A stretch of 64,000 bases of DNA from UBA4582 sp038106185 (lineage in GTDB: Bacteria > Pseudomonadota > Gammaproteobacteria > Pseudomonadales > Azotimanducaceae), in assembly GCA_038106185.1 (NCBI GenBank), contig JAYODE010000004.1:1-64000 (forward strand). Direction: 5' to 3'. Made by a program: the position numbers and the translations under genes. Shown piece after piece: positions 17,706 to 26,673 of this stretch. Position 1 is the stretch's first letter, and every line of letters begins with the position of its first letter. The notes beneath the pieces were generated by a model. The model was not told the origin of the DNA and did not search any database. It worked only from the letters and a program-made list of their open reading frames with translations.

Positions 17706-19406
17706 CTACTCGGCTGAGTTCTGATCCATTTGCTGCTTAATCAGATCGCCAATCGTAGTGGGACTTACACCGGTATCCTTCTCACGATGCTCTTTCACAG
17801 CCAACTCTTCGTCTGCCATATCCTTGGCTTTGATGGAGACACCGAGAATACGGTTCTTACGGTCAACGCTGGTGATTTTCACTTCAACTTCTTCACCAAC
17901 GCTCAGCGCATTCCGAGCGTCCTCGACTCGATCCTGGCTGATTTCAGACGCCTTGAGAATACCGTCGACGTCAGGTGCCAGCTCGATGATCGCTTGCTTG
18001 GCATCAACCTCTTTGATCTTGCCAACAACAATCGCGCCGCGCTCGTTTACCGAAACGTAATTGGTAAACGGATCTTCTTCCATCTGCTTGAGACCTAGAG
18101 AGATACGCTCACGCTCTGCATCGATGGATAGGATAACCGTATTGATTTCATCGCCTTTAGTGAAGCGTCGAACTGCTTGTTCGCCCGGCTCATTCCAGGA
18201 AATATCAGACAGATGGACCAGGCCATCGATATTGCCTTCAAGGCCAATAAAGATACCGAAGTCAGTGATTGACTTGATATAACCCTGAATGTTGTCGCCT
18301 TTTTGATGCTGAGTAGCAAACTCTTCCCAAGGGTTCCCTTGACACTGCTTGATACCCAGGCTGATGCGACGACGCTCTTCGTCAATATCGAGAACCATAA
18401 CTTCAACTTCATCACCAACCTGCACCACCTTGCTCGGATGGATATTGCGGTTGGTCCAATCCATTTCAGAGACATGCACCAAACCTTCAACGCCCTCTTC
18501 CAGCTCTGCAAAACAACCATAGTCGGTGAGGTTTGTCACCTTGGCCATGGTTCTTGTACCTTCGGGATAACGATTGGTGATCAAGACCCAGGGATCTTCA
18601 CCCAGTTGCTTCAGCCCTAAGGATACGCGATTTCTTTCGCGATCGAACTTCAGGACCTTGACGTTAATTTCATCACCCACGGCTACGATTTCACTCGGAT
18701 GCTTGATTCGCTTCCAAGCCATGTCGGTGATGTGCAACAGACCATCAACACCACCCAGGTCAACGAACGCGCCATAGTCGGTGAGGTTTTTGACGATACC
18801 CTTAACTTCCTGGCCTTCCTGCAGATTTTCGAGCAGTTGCTCGCGTTCAGCGCTATTTTCTTCTTCAAGTACTGCGCGGCGGGAAACCACAACATTGTTA
18901 CGCTTCTGGTCAAGCTTGATGACCTTGAATTCGAGCTCTTTACCTTCCAGGTGTTCTGTTTCTCGCAGTGGGCGCACGTCAACCAGTGAACCCGGCAGGA
19001 ATGCGCGAACATCCCGAATTTCAACGGTAAATCCGCCTTTCACGCGACCGCTAATAATACCTTTGATGATCTCCTGGTCCTCGTAGACTTTTTCCAACAT
19101 CATCCAGCTTTCGGCCCGCTTGGCCTTTTCTCTGGAGAGGCGAGTCTCACCGAAACCGTCATCAACGGCTTCCATTGCAACCTTAACCGTATCTCCGATA
19201 GCGACTTCAAGATTGCCGGCATCGTCTAAAAATTGGATTCTGGGGATAACCCCTTCTGACTTCAGGCCAGCGTGTACTGTGACCCACTCACTGTCGATAT
19301 CTACCACAAGACCGGAGATGATCGAGCCGGACTCCATATCAATTGTCTGCAAACTCTCCGCAAACAAGTCCGCAAAACTTTCCATCGTGTTTGTCAATTC
19401 ATTCAT
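17706..19406 (-). CDS. rpsA: 30S ribosomal protein S1
   Basis: This 566-residue protein is built of six S1 RNA-binding domains, visible as repeated [V/I]xNLTDYGxFVxL/E...GLLH[I/V]xx modules. The first two serve ribosome binding and the others mRNA binding. The ATG at 19406 (MNELTNTMESFADLF) is preceded by aggaagagaaatcc and matches the family start; the frame upstream to 19448 is not conserved. It lies downstream of tyrA-cmk on the minus strand. The 348-bp spacer to cmk holds two tandem repeats. Confidence 0.96.
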   Translation of the reverse strand: MNELTNTMESFADLFAESLQTIDMESGSIISGLVVDIDSEWVTVHAGLKSEGVIPRIQFLDDAGNLEVAIGDTVKVAMEAVDDGFGETRLSREKAKRAESWMMLEKVYEDQEIIKGIISGRVKGGFTVEIRDVRAFLPGSLVDVRPLRETEHLEGKELEFKVIKLDQKRNNVVVSRRAVLEEENSAEREQLLENLQEGQEVKGIVKNLTDYGAFVDLGGVDGLLHITDMAWKRIKHPSEIVAVGDEINVKVLKFDRERNRVSLGLKQLGEDPWVLITNRYPEGTRTMAKVTNLTDYGCFAELEEGVEGLVHVSEMDWTNRNIHPSKVVQVGDEVEVMVLDIDEERRRISLGIKQCQGNPWEEFATQHQKGDNIQGYIKSITDFGIFIGLEGNIDGLVHLSDISWNEPGEQAVRRFTKGDEINTVILSIDAERERISLGLKQMEEDPFTNYVSVNERGAIVVGKIKEVDAKQAIIELAPDVDGILKASEISQDRVEDARNALSVGEEVEVKITSVDRKNRILGVSIKAKDMADEELAVKEHREKDTGVSPTTIGDLIKQQMDQNSAE

Positions 19407-19594
19407 GGATTTCTCTTCCTGCGCCCAGTGGGCCATTTCTACCGCCATAACCTAATTCTTCCGACTTCGGCGGGTCTGATCATTAATAAGGTTGACCTCG
19501 AGAATTTCGGAGGGTTTCTCTGCATCAACCAACTTGTGGTGCTCTTTTTACTACCCTGCTAGACAGTTTATTTCTCTGCCTACTTGTCCTACTT

Positions 19595-19630
19595 TTTCAA
19601 TCTTTCCAAACTTTTCAATCTTTCCAATCT
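19595..19630. repeat. 18-bp tandem repeat in the cmk-rpsA spacer
   Basis: Two copies of a pyrimidine-rich 18-bp unit (19595-19612, 19613-19630) start tttcaatctttcc and differ by one base. The surrounding spacer 19407-19754 holds no gene; it is the leader and promoter region of rpsA, but no clear -35/-10 pair was found. Confidence 0.85.
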
Positions 19631-19719
19631 TTTCACCTTTTCTCACAGCTGTTGTTTCCTAGCCCATTTGTTCGGCGGGTTTAGTCGCCTCAACGCTGGT
19701 CTCAACAACATCTCTGGTC

Positions 19720-19761
19720 TAAACAGCATCGATTCTGGCCTAAACAGCATCAATTCACTCA
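19720..19761. repeat. 21-bp tandem repeat at the cmk stop codon
   Basis: A 21-bp unit beginning taaacagcatc occurs at 19720-19740 and, diverged at its end, at 19741-19761. A weaker third copy is visible just before. The second copy contains the cmk stop codon (19755-19757), so again a repeat straddles a gene end. Confidence 0.75.
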
Positions 19762-21434
19762 GCGAGCGCGGCCTTAGCCGACGCCAGAACCCGGTTAAAT
19801 ACTTCGTCCAGACTCATCTCGGTACTGTCGATAATCAGCGCATCTGCGGCCGGTTTCAATGGCGCTACCGAGCGATTCATGTCCTGATCGTCACGGCTTT
19901 GAATGCTAAGAAAAAGGGCGTGAAGACTAACACCCATTCCTTTATCTTTCAACTGCTTATATCTTCTCTCTGCCCTGGCCTCAGCACTCGCAGTTAAGTA
20001 AATCTTGAGCGTCGCATTGGGGAACACAACCGTACCCATATCTCGACCATCCGCGATGAGCCCAGGTAATCGAGCAAAGTCACGTTGACGTTGGATCAGG
20101 GCATCCCGAACGCCGGGCAATTTAGCGACCCTGGATGCATCCGTACCCGCATCATCGGTTCGAATCAAGCGAGTGACCTGCTCACCCTCGAGCAGTATTT
20201 GTAAGGGTTCTTGCGAATCTTGCGTAGGGAGAAACACGACATCCAAATGCGCCGCAATCTGCGCGAGCGCCGCTTCATCTGCCAGATCCACCTGGTGCTT
20301 GCGGGCAGCCAGACCCACCAGGCGATACAGAGCGCCGCTGTCAAGAATTTGAAAACCCAAAGCCGCAGCTAGTCGATGGGCAATTGTGCCCTTACCAGAA
20401 CCGCTGGGTCCATCAATCGCAATGACTGGGATACTGCCGGACTGATTCAAGCAGGCACTACTAGTCTGTTGAGTCACGGCTTTTCCTTCGTGCTTTTCCT
20501 TCGTGTTGTAAGGTTGATCGCGCTGGCTCAGAAGCACCGAGAAATGATCTCGAGCCAGTTTCGCGCGAGTCAAGACTTCCGTCAATTCAGTGGAACGGCC
20601 GGATTCTATTAACTGCCGAAGCACCAGCAATTCCTTCATGTAGCGATCCAGGATCTCCAGCACTGGACCACTGTTGGCCTGATAAATATCTCGCCACATC
20701 ACCGGATCAGAGGCAGCGATACGGGAAAAGTCCCGCAAACCGCCAGCCGCATACTCAAATATTTCCAGCGAATCACCCTGCATTGACAAAGTATCTATCA
20801 GCGCGTAAGCCAGCAGGTGTGGCAAGTGGCTGGTCTGAGCTAAAACGGCATCATGATGGGCTGGCGTCATCTCAACCACGTCAGCCTCCAGTTGAACCCA
20901 GAATGCTTTAACCAGCGCCAAGCTCGCTGGTTCCGTCTCAAGCAGCGCTGTCAGTATGACTTTATGGCGCACGAAGAGATTAGCATTCGCCGCCTGCACG
21001 CCATGCTGTTCAGATCCGGCAATAGGATGGCCTGGGACGATTCGAGGCAAGAGTTCTGGCACCTGGCGCCTGGCTGCTTCGATGATCGACGACTTTACAC
21101 TGCCGACATCTGTAATGATCGCCGAGGTACTCGCCGAGTTGCCGATTTCGATTAGCAGCGATTCTATGGCCAGCACTGGTACAGCAATGACCACCAGATC
21201 GGCAAGTCGAACAGCTTCAGCAACCGAGCTCGCCGCTTCATCGATGACCCCCAGCGAAAGGCCTTGGGCCAATTCATCGGGCGCAAGGTCGAACGCGGTC
21301 ACTACCGACGCCATATTTCGGGCCTTGATCGCTGCCGCAATTGAGCCGCCCATCAAGCCTAGACCAATAATGGCAACGCGCTCCAACCTTGGTCCAATCT
21401 GCTCAGACACAGGTTCAGCTGGCATCCAGGACAA
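19755..21434 (-). CDS. tyrA-cmk: Prephenate dehydrogenase - cytidylate kinase (single ORF, likely tyrA and cmk joined by a 13-bp duplication)
   Basis: One 559-residue frame holds two enzymes. Residues 1 to about 315 are TyrA (prephenate to 4-hydroxyphenylpyruvate), with the NAD motif VAIIGLGLMGGS and the GHPIAGSE...GV stretch. From about residue 320 it is CMP kinase, with the P-loop IDGPSGSGKGT, LDSGALYR and DGRDMGTVVFP. In Pseudomonas-type genomes the order is tyrA-aroA (fused), then cmk; AroA is absent here. The junction contains cacgaaggaaaag twice in tandem (20480-20505). With one copy, TyrA would stop at a TGA overlapping a GTG at 20475-20477 that opens cmk (240 residues, with gaagga just upstream). 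So the fusion may be a recent frameshifting duplication, or the two proteins may be made separately. Confidence 0.85.
   Translation of the reverse strand: MSWMPAEPVSEQIGPRLERVAIIGLGLMGGSIAAAIKARNMASVVTAFDLAPDELAQGLSLGVIDEAASSVAEAVRLADLVVIAVPVLAIESLLIEIGNSASTSAIITDVGSVKSSIIEAARRQVPELLPRIVPGHPIAGSEQHGVQAANANLFVRHKVILTALLETEPASLALVKAFWVQLEADVVEMTPAHHDAVLAQTSHLPHLLAYALIDTLSMQGDSLEIFEYAAGGLRDFSRIAASDPVMWRDIYQANSGPVLEILDRYMKELLVLRQLIESGRSTELTEVLTRAKLARDHFSVLLSQRDQPYNTKEKHEGKAVTQQTSSACLNQSGSIPVIAIDGPSGSGKGTIAHRLAAALGFQILDSGALYRLVGLAARKHQVDLADEAALAQIAAHLDVVFLPTQDSQEPLQILLEGEQVTRLIRTDDAGTDASRVAKLPGVRDALIQRQRDFARLPGLIADGRDMGTVVFPNATLKIYLTASAEARAERRYKQLKDKGMGVSLHALFLSIQSRDDQDMNRSVAPLKPAADALIIDSTEMSLDEVFNRVLASAKAALAE
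20480..20505. repeat. 13-bp tandem duplication at the tyrA/cmk junction
   Basis: The plus-strand unit cttttccttcgtg occurs at 20480-20492 and 20493-20505. Its length is not a multiple of three, so copy number decides whether TyrA reads into Cmk (two copies) or stops at the GTGA overlap (one copy). Confidence 0.95.
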
Positions 21435-22521
21435 ACTTCAGCGCCTGAATAAATCGCGCATTTTCTGCCGGCAGGCCGATGGTGACTCGCAGATGATTCG
21501 GCATTTCATACACGCCGACGGGCCTGACGATAACCCCCTGATGCAGCAAGGCTTCGTAAACGGGCATGGCGGGCTTACGCAGATCGATCGCCAGAAAATT
21601 ACCGGCTGAAGGAATATAACCGAGACCCAGCTCATCACAGGCTTGGGTCAGGGTTGCCATACCCATGGAATTGGCCTTGACTGCTGCTTGTACATGCGCC
21701 TGATCGTCCAGCGCGGCAACGGCTGCAGCGAGAGACATGGCGTTAATGTTGAACGGCTGCCGCACTCGGTTCAGCAAATCGGCGATCGCAGGCTGGCAGA
21801 CTGAATAACCCACTCTCAGCGCTGCTATGCCATAGGCTTTTGAGAAGGTTCGAGTGACCACCAGGTTCGAATAACGCTTGACCAACTCAACGCCATTGGG
21901 ATAACCGGGCGCTTCCACATATTCACAATAGGCTTCATCCAAAATAACAAGCACCTGCTCTGGCACTCGGTCCATAAATCGAATCAAATCCCCCTCGTTG
22001 ATCCAGGTACCAGTGGGGTTATTTGGATTAGCGATAAATATCATGCGCGTTTTATCGTTAATCAGTGCGGCTGTGGCCTCAAGATCCTGACCATAATTCT
22101 TAGCGGGCACTACTCTTAAAGTTGCACCCAAGGCCATAGTGACCAGCGGGTAGACGACAAATGAATGCTGCGAAACGATAGATTCAAGTCCAGGCGCGAG
22201 AAATACTCTGGCCAACAACTCCAACAGCTCGTTCGAACCATTGCCGATCGTCAGCATCTGCGGCGGCACACCCAGATGTTCGCTGAGCTTGGCTTTCAAG
22301 TGGTAGGCACTACCATCCGGATAACGAGCAAGCTCCGGAATTACAGCCGCAAGGCTATTGATCACCTTCGGGCTTGGACCTAATGGGTTCTCGTTACTGG
22401 CGAGTTTGATAATGTCAGTTAATCCTAACTCTCGCTGAAGCTCCTCGATGGGCTTGCCTGGCTGGTAGGGTTGCAACTCGCGCACACCCGGTGCTGCTAA
22501 TTCGAAAAAATCACAGGTCAT
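21415..22521 (-). CDS. hisC: Histidinol-phosphate aminotransferase
   Basis: This 368-residue fold-type I PLP enzyme starts CDFFELAAPGVRELQPYQPGKPIEELQRELGL. It shows LASNENPLGPSP, the nucleotide-cofactor region FIANPNNPTGTW, and the PLP lysine in TFSKAYGIAALRVGY near residue 230. It transfers amino groups in histidine synthesis and, in this aromatic cluster, probably also to aromatic keto acids. Its 3' end overlaps tyrA by 20 bp. It sits between pheA and tyrA, as in Pseudomonas hisC2. Confidence 0.93.
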   Translation of the reverse strand: MTCDFFELAAPGVRELQPYQPGKPIEELQRELGLTDIIKLASNENPLGPSPKVINSLAAVIPELARYPDGSAYHLKAKLSEHLGVPPQMLTIGNGSNELLELLARVFLAPGLESIVSQHSFVVYPLVTMALGATLRVVPAKNYGQDLEATAALINDKTRMIFIANPNNPTGTWINEGDLIRFMDRVPEQVLVILDEAYCEYVEAPGYPNGVELVKRYSNLVVTRTFSKAYGIAALRVGYSVCQPAIADLLNRVRQPFNINAMSLAAAVAALDDQAHVQAAVKANSMGMATLTQACDELGLGYIPSAGNFLAIDLRKPAMPVYEALLHQGVIVRPVGVYEMPNHLRVTIGLPAENARFIQALKFVLDAS

Positions 22522-22524
22522 TTA

Positions 22525-22552
22525 TACTGTCACTCTTGTACTGTCACTCTGG
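22525..22552. repeat. 14-bp tandem repeat between pheA and hisC
   Basis: The unit tactgtcactcttg (22525-22538) is followed by tactgtcactctgg (22539-22552) in the 97-bp spacer, directly upstream of the hisC start codon. Confidence 0.85.
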
Positions 22553-22618
22553 TTTGAATGTCGAGATTTGATGGCGCCTCGCGCAGCTTGGCGACTCGCT
22601 AGTTTCATCATGGAGATG

Positions 22619-23740
22619 TCAAAAGCTGTTGATAGCACGAGGGTAGGAGCCGAGCATCTTGACCTCAAGGGCATCACTATCAATTTCGCTGATGACCTGT
22701 GCAACGATCTCGTCCTGAGCATGACCTTCGAAGTCAATGAAAAACACGTAGGACCACATGCCTGTTCTGCTTGGCCGGGTTTCTATCGAGGTCAATGACA
22801 CGTCGTGACGATGAAAAGGCTCTAACAATTTGTACAGGGCGCCGGGCTGGTTATGCGTCGAGACCATGATGGATGTCTTGTCCTTGCCACTAGGGCCGAC
22901 GACCTCACGACCGACTACAATAAATCGAGTGGTATTGTCTGACTCATCCTCAATTTTCTTCGACAGAACAGTGAGACCATAGGTCTCTGCAGCTATCTCA
23001 CCCGCAATTGCCGCTGCCCCTTCTTCGACAAGCGTCAGACGCGCGGCTTCAGCGTTACTGGTGGCTGTCATTCGGGGAATACGTGGATAGTGACCATCGA
23101 GCCATCGACGGCACTGACCGAAAGTTTGCTGATGGGCATAAATTTTTGTGATTTTGGCTGGATCTGTACCTGGCGCTACCATCAAATGGTGATGAATGCG
23201 CAATTCCACCTCACCGCATATCCGCAGCGAGGAGCTCAAAAAATTGTCAAGCGTATGACTGACAACCCCTTCGGTGGAGTTTTCAACCGGAACCACGCCG
23301 TAATTACAGTTTTCTGCAGCCACCTCTCGAAAGACGTCATCAACCGTAATCATAGGCATTCCAAGCACTGCATGACCGAATTGCTTGAGTGTTGCCAATT
23401 GCGTAAAGGTCCCTTCCGGACCCAGATAAGCTACCTTCAGCGGCTCTTCAAGCGCCAAGCAAGCAGACATGATCTGACGGTAGACCTGCATGACTTTCTC
23501 ATCGCTGAGCGGCCCAGAATTTTTTGCAGCGATGTTTCGTAGCACCTGGGCTTCACGCTCTGGACGGTAAAAAACCGGAGCAGCATCACCGGAGGCCGCC
23601 TGTTTGACCTCAGCGACTTCAAGCGCGCAGCGCGCCCGCTCATTGAGCAGCGTTAAAATTTCACCGTCCAACAGATCAATTCGTTGGCGCAACCGCTCAA
23701 GCTGCGCCTGTGACCCAGCACCGTTTTCAATCGTCGTCAT
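22619..23740 (-). CDS. pheA: Bifunctional chorismate mutase/prephenate dehydratase (P-protein)
   Basis: This 373-residue enzyme has three parts. An AroQ chorismate mutase domain (LRQRIDLLDGEILTLLNERARCALEV, residues 1-95) comes first. The prephenate dehydratase domain follows (VAYLGPEGTFTQLA, VVPVENSTEGVVSHTLD, and the TTRFIVVGR motif). The C-terminal ACT domain (KTSIMVSTHNQPGALYKLLEPF and SLTSIETRPSRTGMWSYVFFID) binds phenylalanine for feedback. It produces phenylpyruvate. In related genomes serC lies between gyrA and pheA; here only 66 bp separate them and serC is missing. Confidence 0.95.
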   Translation of the reverse strand: MTTIENGAGSQAQLERLRQRIDLLDGEILTLLNERARCALEVAEVKQAASGDAAPVFYRPEREAQVLRNIAAKNSGPLSDEKVMQVYRQIMSACLALEEPLKVAYLGPEGTFTQLATLKQFGHAVLGMPMITVDDVFREVAAENCNYGVVPVENSTEGVVSHTLDNFLSSSLRICGEVELRIHHHLMVAPGTDPAKITKIYAHQQTFGQCRRWLDGHYPRIPRMTATSNAEAARLTLVEEGAAAIAGEIAAETYGLTVLSKKIEDESDNTTRFIVVGREVVGPSGKDKTSIMVSTHNQPGALYKLLEPFHRHDVSLTSIETRPSRTGMWSYVFFIDFEGHAQDEIVAQVISEIDSDALEVKMLGSYPRAINSF

Positions 23741-23806
23741 CGCAGCCCTCGGCAGCCATCATTCGAGTGATATTCGAGCACCCCTTCGATTTTGCGACAA
23801 CCCACT

Positions 23807-26461
23807 TTAGCTCTCAGCTTCATCGTTGATACCTGCCGAATCATCAGCCGAACTTTGGTCACCAGACTCCTCCCTACCGAACCCGGAAAAAGGCGCTGAC
23901 TCAGATTTCTCGGCATCGATTTCTGCCACCAGATCCGCCTCTTCGACTCGAGCAAGGCCGACGAGGCTTTCATCTTTCACCAGGTTGATCAGTCGCACAC
24001 CTTGCGTGTTGCGACCTTGGATCGATACTTCTTCGCCGCGAATTCTGACCAGAGTTCCCTGATCGCTGATAAGAATGACTTCGTCTCCACGATATATTTG
24101 AATCACGCTCACAACCGGGCCATTGCGATCACTGACCTTCATGCAGATGACGCCTTGCCCGCCTCGGCCGATAACGGAATAGTCATCGATGCTGGAGCGT
24201 TTACCATAGCCATTTTCACTGGCTATCAATAACTCTGCACCAGGCTGAGGAATAATCAGAGCAATCAAGCTTTGCTCTCGCTTCAGTTTGATGCCGCGCA
24301 CGCCACGGGCAGTTCGCCCCATGGCACGAACATCCGCTTCCGCGAAACGTATAGCCTTGCCGCCACTGGTGAACAACATCACATCTGAATCACCCTGAGT
24401 GAGGGAAGCACCCACCAGGGTGTTGTCGTCTTCAAGCTCAATAGCAATTAACCCCGACGATCGACGGCGAGAAAAATCCATGAGCGGCGTCTTCTTCACT
24501 GTGCCGTTCGCAGTCGCCATGAATATATACTGGTCATCCCGATATTCTTTGATCGGCAACATGGCAGTAATTCGCTCATCGGTGCCCAAAGGCAGAATGT
24601 TGACCAAGGGTCTTCCGCGCGCGGCTCGACTGGCGACAGGAATCTCGAACACTCTTAACCAATAGACTTTTCCGAGGTTGGTAAAGCACAGAATTGTATC
24701 GTGCGTACTGGCCACCATCAGATGTTCGATAAAGTCTTCATCTTTCACAGCACTGGCAGAGCGACCACGACCACCACGACGCTGAGCCTGGTAATCGGTA
24801 ATGGGCTGGGTTTTGGCATAACCGGAGTTTGACAAGGTCACCACCATATCTTGCTCAGTGATCAGATCCTCGGTCGTCAAATCCTCTTGCGTGCCGATGA
24901 TTTCTGTTCGTCGCTCGTCGCCATACTCTTCTCGAATCACCGTCAGCTCTTCGCGAATGATTTCCATGAGACGTTCAGGGTCGGCCAAAATAATGAGTAA
25001 CTCAGAGATGGTACTGACAATTTCTTCATACTCCGACAGTAACCGCTGTTGCTCCAGCCCGGTCAGTCGGTTCAAGCGCATTTCCAAAATGGATTGCGCC
25101 TGATCAGGCGACAGAAAATAGTCGCCATTTTCTTTCAGCCCATAGCGCGCATCCAACTCCTCAGGCCGCGCCGCGTCTGGTCCGGCGCGCTCGAGCATTT
25201 TTTGCACATTGTCAGAGCGCCACGAAGTCGCGACGAGCGCATCTCTGGCATCCTGCGCATTGGCTGAACCCTTGATTAACTCAATAACCGGGTCAATATT
25301 CGACAGGGCTACGGCCAGGCCTTCGAGGATATGTCCTCGAGACCTGGCGCGACGTAAAAGGAACACAGTTCGCCGCGTAATCACCTCGCGGCGATGCAGT
25401 ACGAAGGCCTCTAGAACCTCTTTCAGGTTCAGTACACGGGGCTGACCCTCAACAAGCGCAACGATGTTAATGCCGAAAACTGTTTGCAGCTGAGTCTGGG
25501 CATATAGATTGTTCAGTACTACTTCACCCACCTCGCCTCTACGCAACTCGATCACGATTCGGGTATCTGTCGAGGACTCATCTCGCAGTTCCGAGATACC
25601 CTCTATTTTCTTTTCCTTGACCAGCTCAGCAATACGCTCAATAAGCCGGGCGCGGTTCAACTGAAAGGGAATCTCCCGAATAATTATCGTATCTCGGTGG
25701 GTTTTCGCATCTGTCAGGACTTCACACCGGGCTCGAACCTGAATTCGTCCGCGGCCGGTTCGGTAAGCCATAACAATACCGGCGCGACCATTGATAATGG
25801 CCCCCGTTGGAAAATCCGGCCCTTGAATGTGCTCCATCAGGCCATCCGTATCAATATCTGGATTCTCAATAAGGGCCAGACAGGCATTGATGACTTCTGT
25901 CAGATTATGGGGTGGGATATTGGTCGCCATACCGACGGCAATACCACTGGAGCCATTCACCAGCAGATTGGGCACCTTTGACGGGAATACCACGGGCATC
26001 TGCAAAGTCCCGTCATAGTTGTCGGTGAAGTCCACGGTTTCCTTATCAAGATCGGCCAGCAGCTCGTGGGCGATCTTTTTCATACGGATTTCGGTATACC
26101 GCATGGCTGCCGCGCTATCACCGTCAAGGGAACCAAAATTGCCCTGCCCGTCGACCAGGGGGTAACGCATATTAAAGGTCTGCGCCATTCTGACAATTGT
26201 GTCATAGGCCGCTGTGTCGCCGTGGGGATGGTACTTACCGATCACATCGCCGACGATTCGAGCCGACTTCATGTAGGCTCTGTTGTAGACGTTGTTAAGC
26301 TCGTTCATGGCAAACAACACACGCCGGTGCACGGGCTTTAACCCGTCTCGAACGTCAGGGAGAGCACGGCCGACGATGACGCTCATTGCATAGTCCAGAT
26401 AGGACTGCTTGAGCTCATCTTCAATGTTTATCGTAGTTATATCGTTATCGAAATCAGACAT
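23807..26461 (-). CDS. gyrA: DNA gyrase subunit A
   Basis: This 884-residue subunit breaks and rejoins DNA for negative supercoiling. The active Tyr122 lies in AMRYTEIRM. The quinolone pocket reads HPHGDTAAYDTIVRMAQ with Thr83 and Asp87; Thr83 is also the wild-type residue in Pseudomonas, so no classical resistance change is seen. The C-terminal pinwheel shows the GyrA-box-like QRRGGRGRSAS near residue 565 and an acidic tail. The start at 26461 fits MSDFDNDITTINIEDELKQSYLDYAMSVI. It is divergent from mtaD across 212 bp. Confidence 0.97.
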   Translation of the reverse strand: MSDFDNDITTINIEDELKQSYLDYAMSVIVGRALPDVRDGLKPVHRRVLFAMNELNNVYNRAYMKSARIVGDVIGKYHPHGDTAAYDTIVRMAQTFNMRYPLVDGQGNFGSLDGDSAAAMRYTEIRMKKIAHELLADLDKETVDFTDNYDGTLQMPVVFPSKVPNLLVNGSSGIAVGMATNIPPHNLTEVINACLALIENPDIDTDGLMEHIQGPDFPTGAIINGRAGIVMAYRTGRGRIQVRARCEVLTDAKTHRDTIIIREIPFQLNRARLIERIAELVKEKKIEGISELRDESSTDTRIVIELRRGEVGEVVLNNLYAQTQLQTVFGINIVALVEGQPRVLNLKEVLEAFVLHRREVITRRTVFLLRRARSRGHILEGLAVALSNIDPVIELIKGSANAQDARDALVATSWRSDNVQKMLERAGPDAARPEELDARYGLKENGDYFLSPDQAQSILEMRLNRLTGLEQQRLLSEYEEIVSTISELLIILADPERLMEIIREELTVIREEYGDERRTEIIGTQEDLTTEDLITEQDMVVTLSNSGYAKTQPITDYQAQRRGGRGRSASAVKDEDFIEHLMVASTHDTILCFTNLGKVYWLRVFEIPVASRAARGRPLVNILPLGTDERITAMLPIKEYRDDQYIFMATANGTVKKTPLMDFSRRRSSGLIAIELEDDNTLVGASLTQGDSDVMLFTSGGKAIRFAEADVRAMGRTARGVRGIKLKREQSLIALIIPQPGAELLIASENGYGKRSSIDDYSVIGRGGQGVICMKVSDRNGPVVSVIQIYRGDEVILISDQGTLVRIRGEEVSIQGRNTQGVRLINLVKDESLVGLARVEEADLVAEIDAEKSESAPFSGFGREESGDQSSADDSAGINDEAES

Positions 26462-26580
26462 GTTTTAGACGGTCTTTATTAGCCGCCGGAACCCCTTAAA
26501 CAATCACGCAATGATACCATGCTCAGGCACCTAAACACACGCCTGGTTGAGTTTTTAGCCACCCAATAGAGATTCACGGG

Positions 26581-26586
26581 TATAAT
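26581..26586 (+). promoter_or_regulatory. Consensus -10 box upstream of mtaD
   Basis: A perfect tataat lies 88 bp before the mtaD ATG in the gyrA-mtaD divergent spacer. No good -35 hexamer is found 16-18 bp upstream (ttgagt at 26547-26552 is too far), so promoter activity is tentative. Confidence 0.4.
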
Positions 26587-26673
26587 GCTCGAACTGGCAG
26601 CCACCAACCCGTGAAGTCAGCCTCAAACGGCAGCTGATGGTGGGTATCATCGGTTTCAGACCCGTGGAAAAAC

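Noticed and set aside
23807..26461. Quinolone-resistance substitution at GyrA 83
   Set aside because: Thr83 is the normal residue in Pseudomonas and Asp87 is intact, so no acquired resistance can be inferred.
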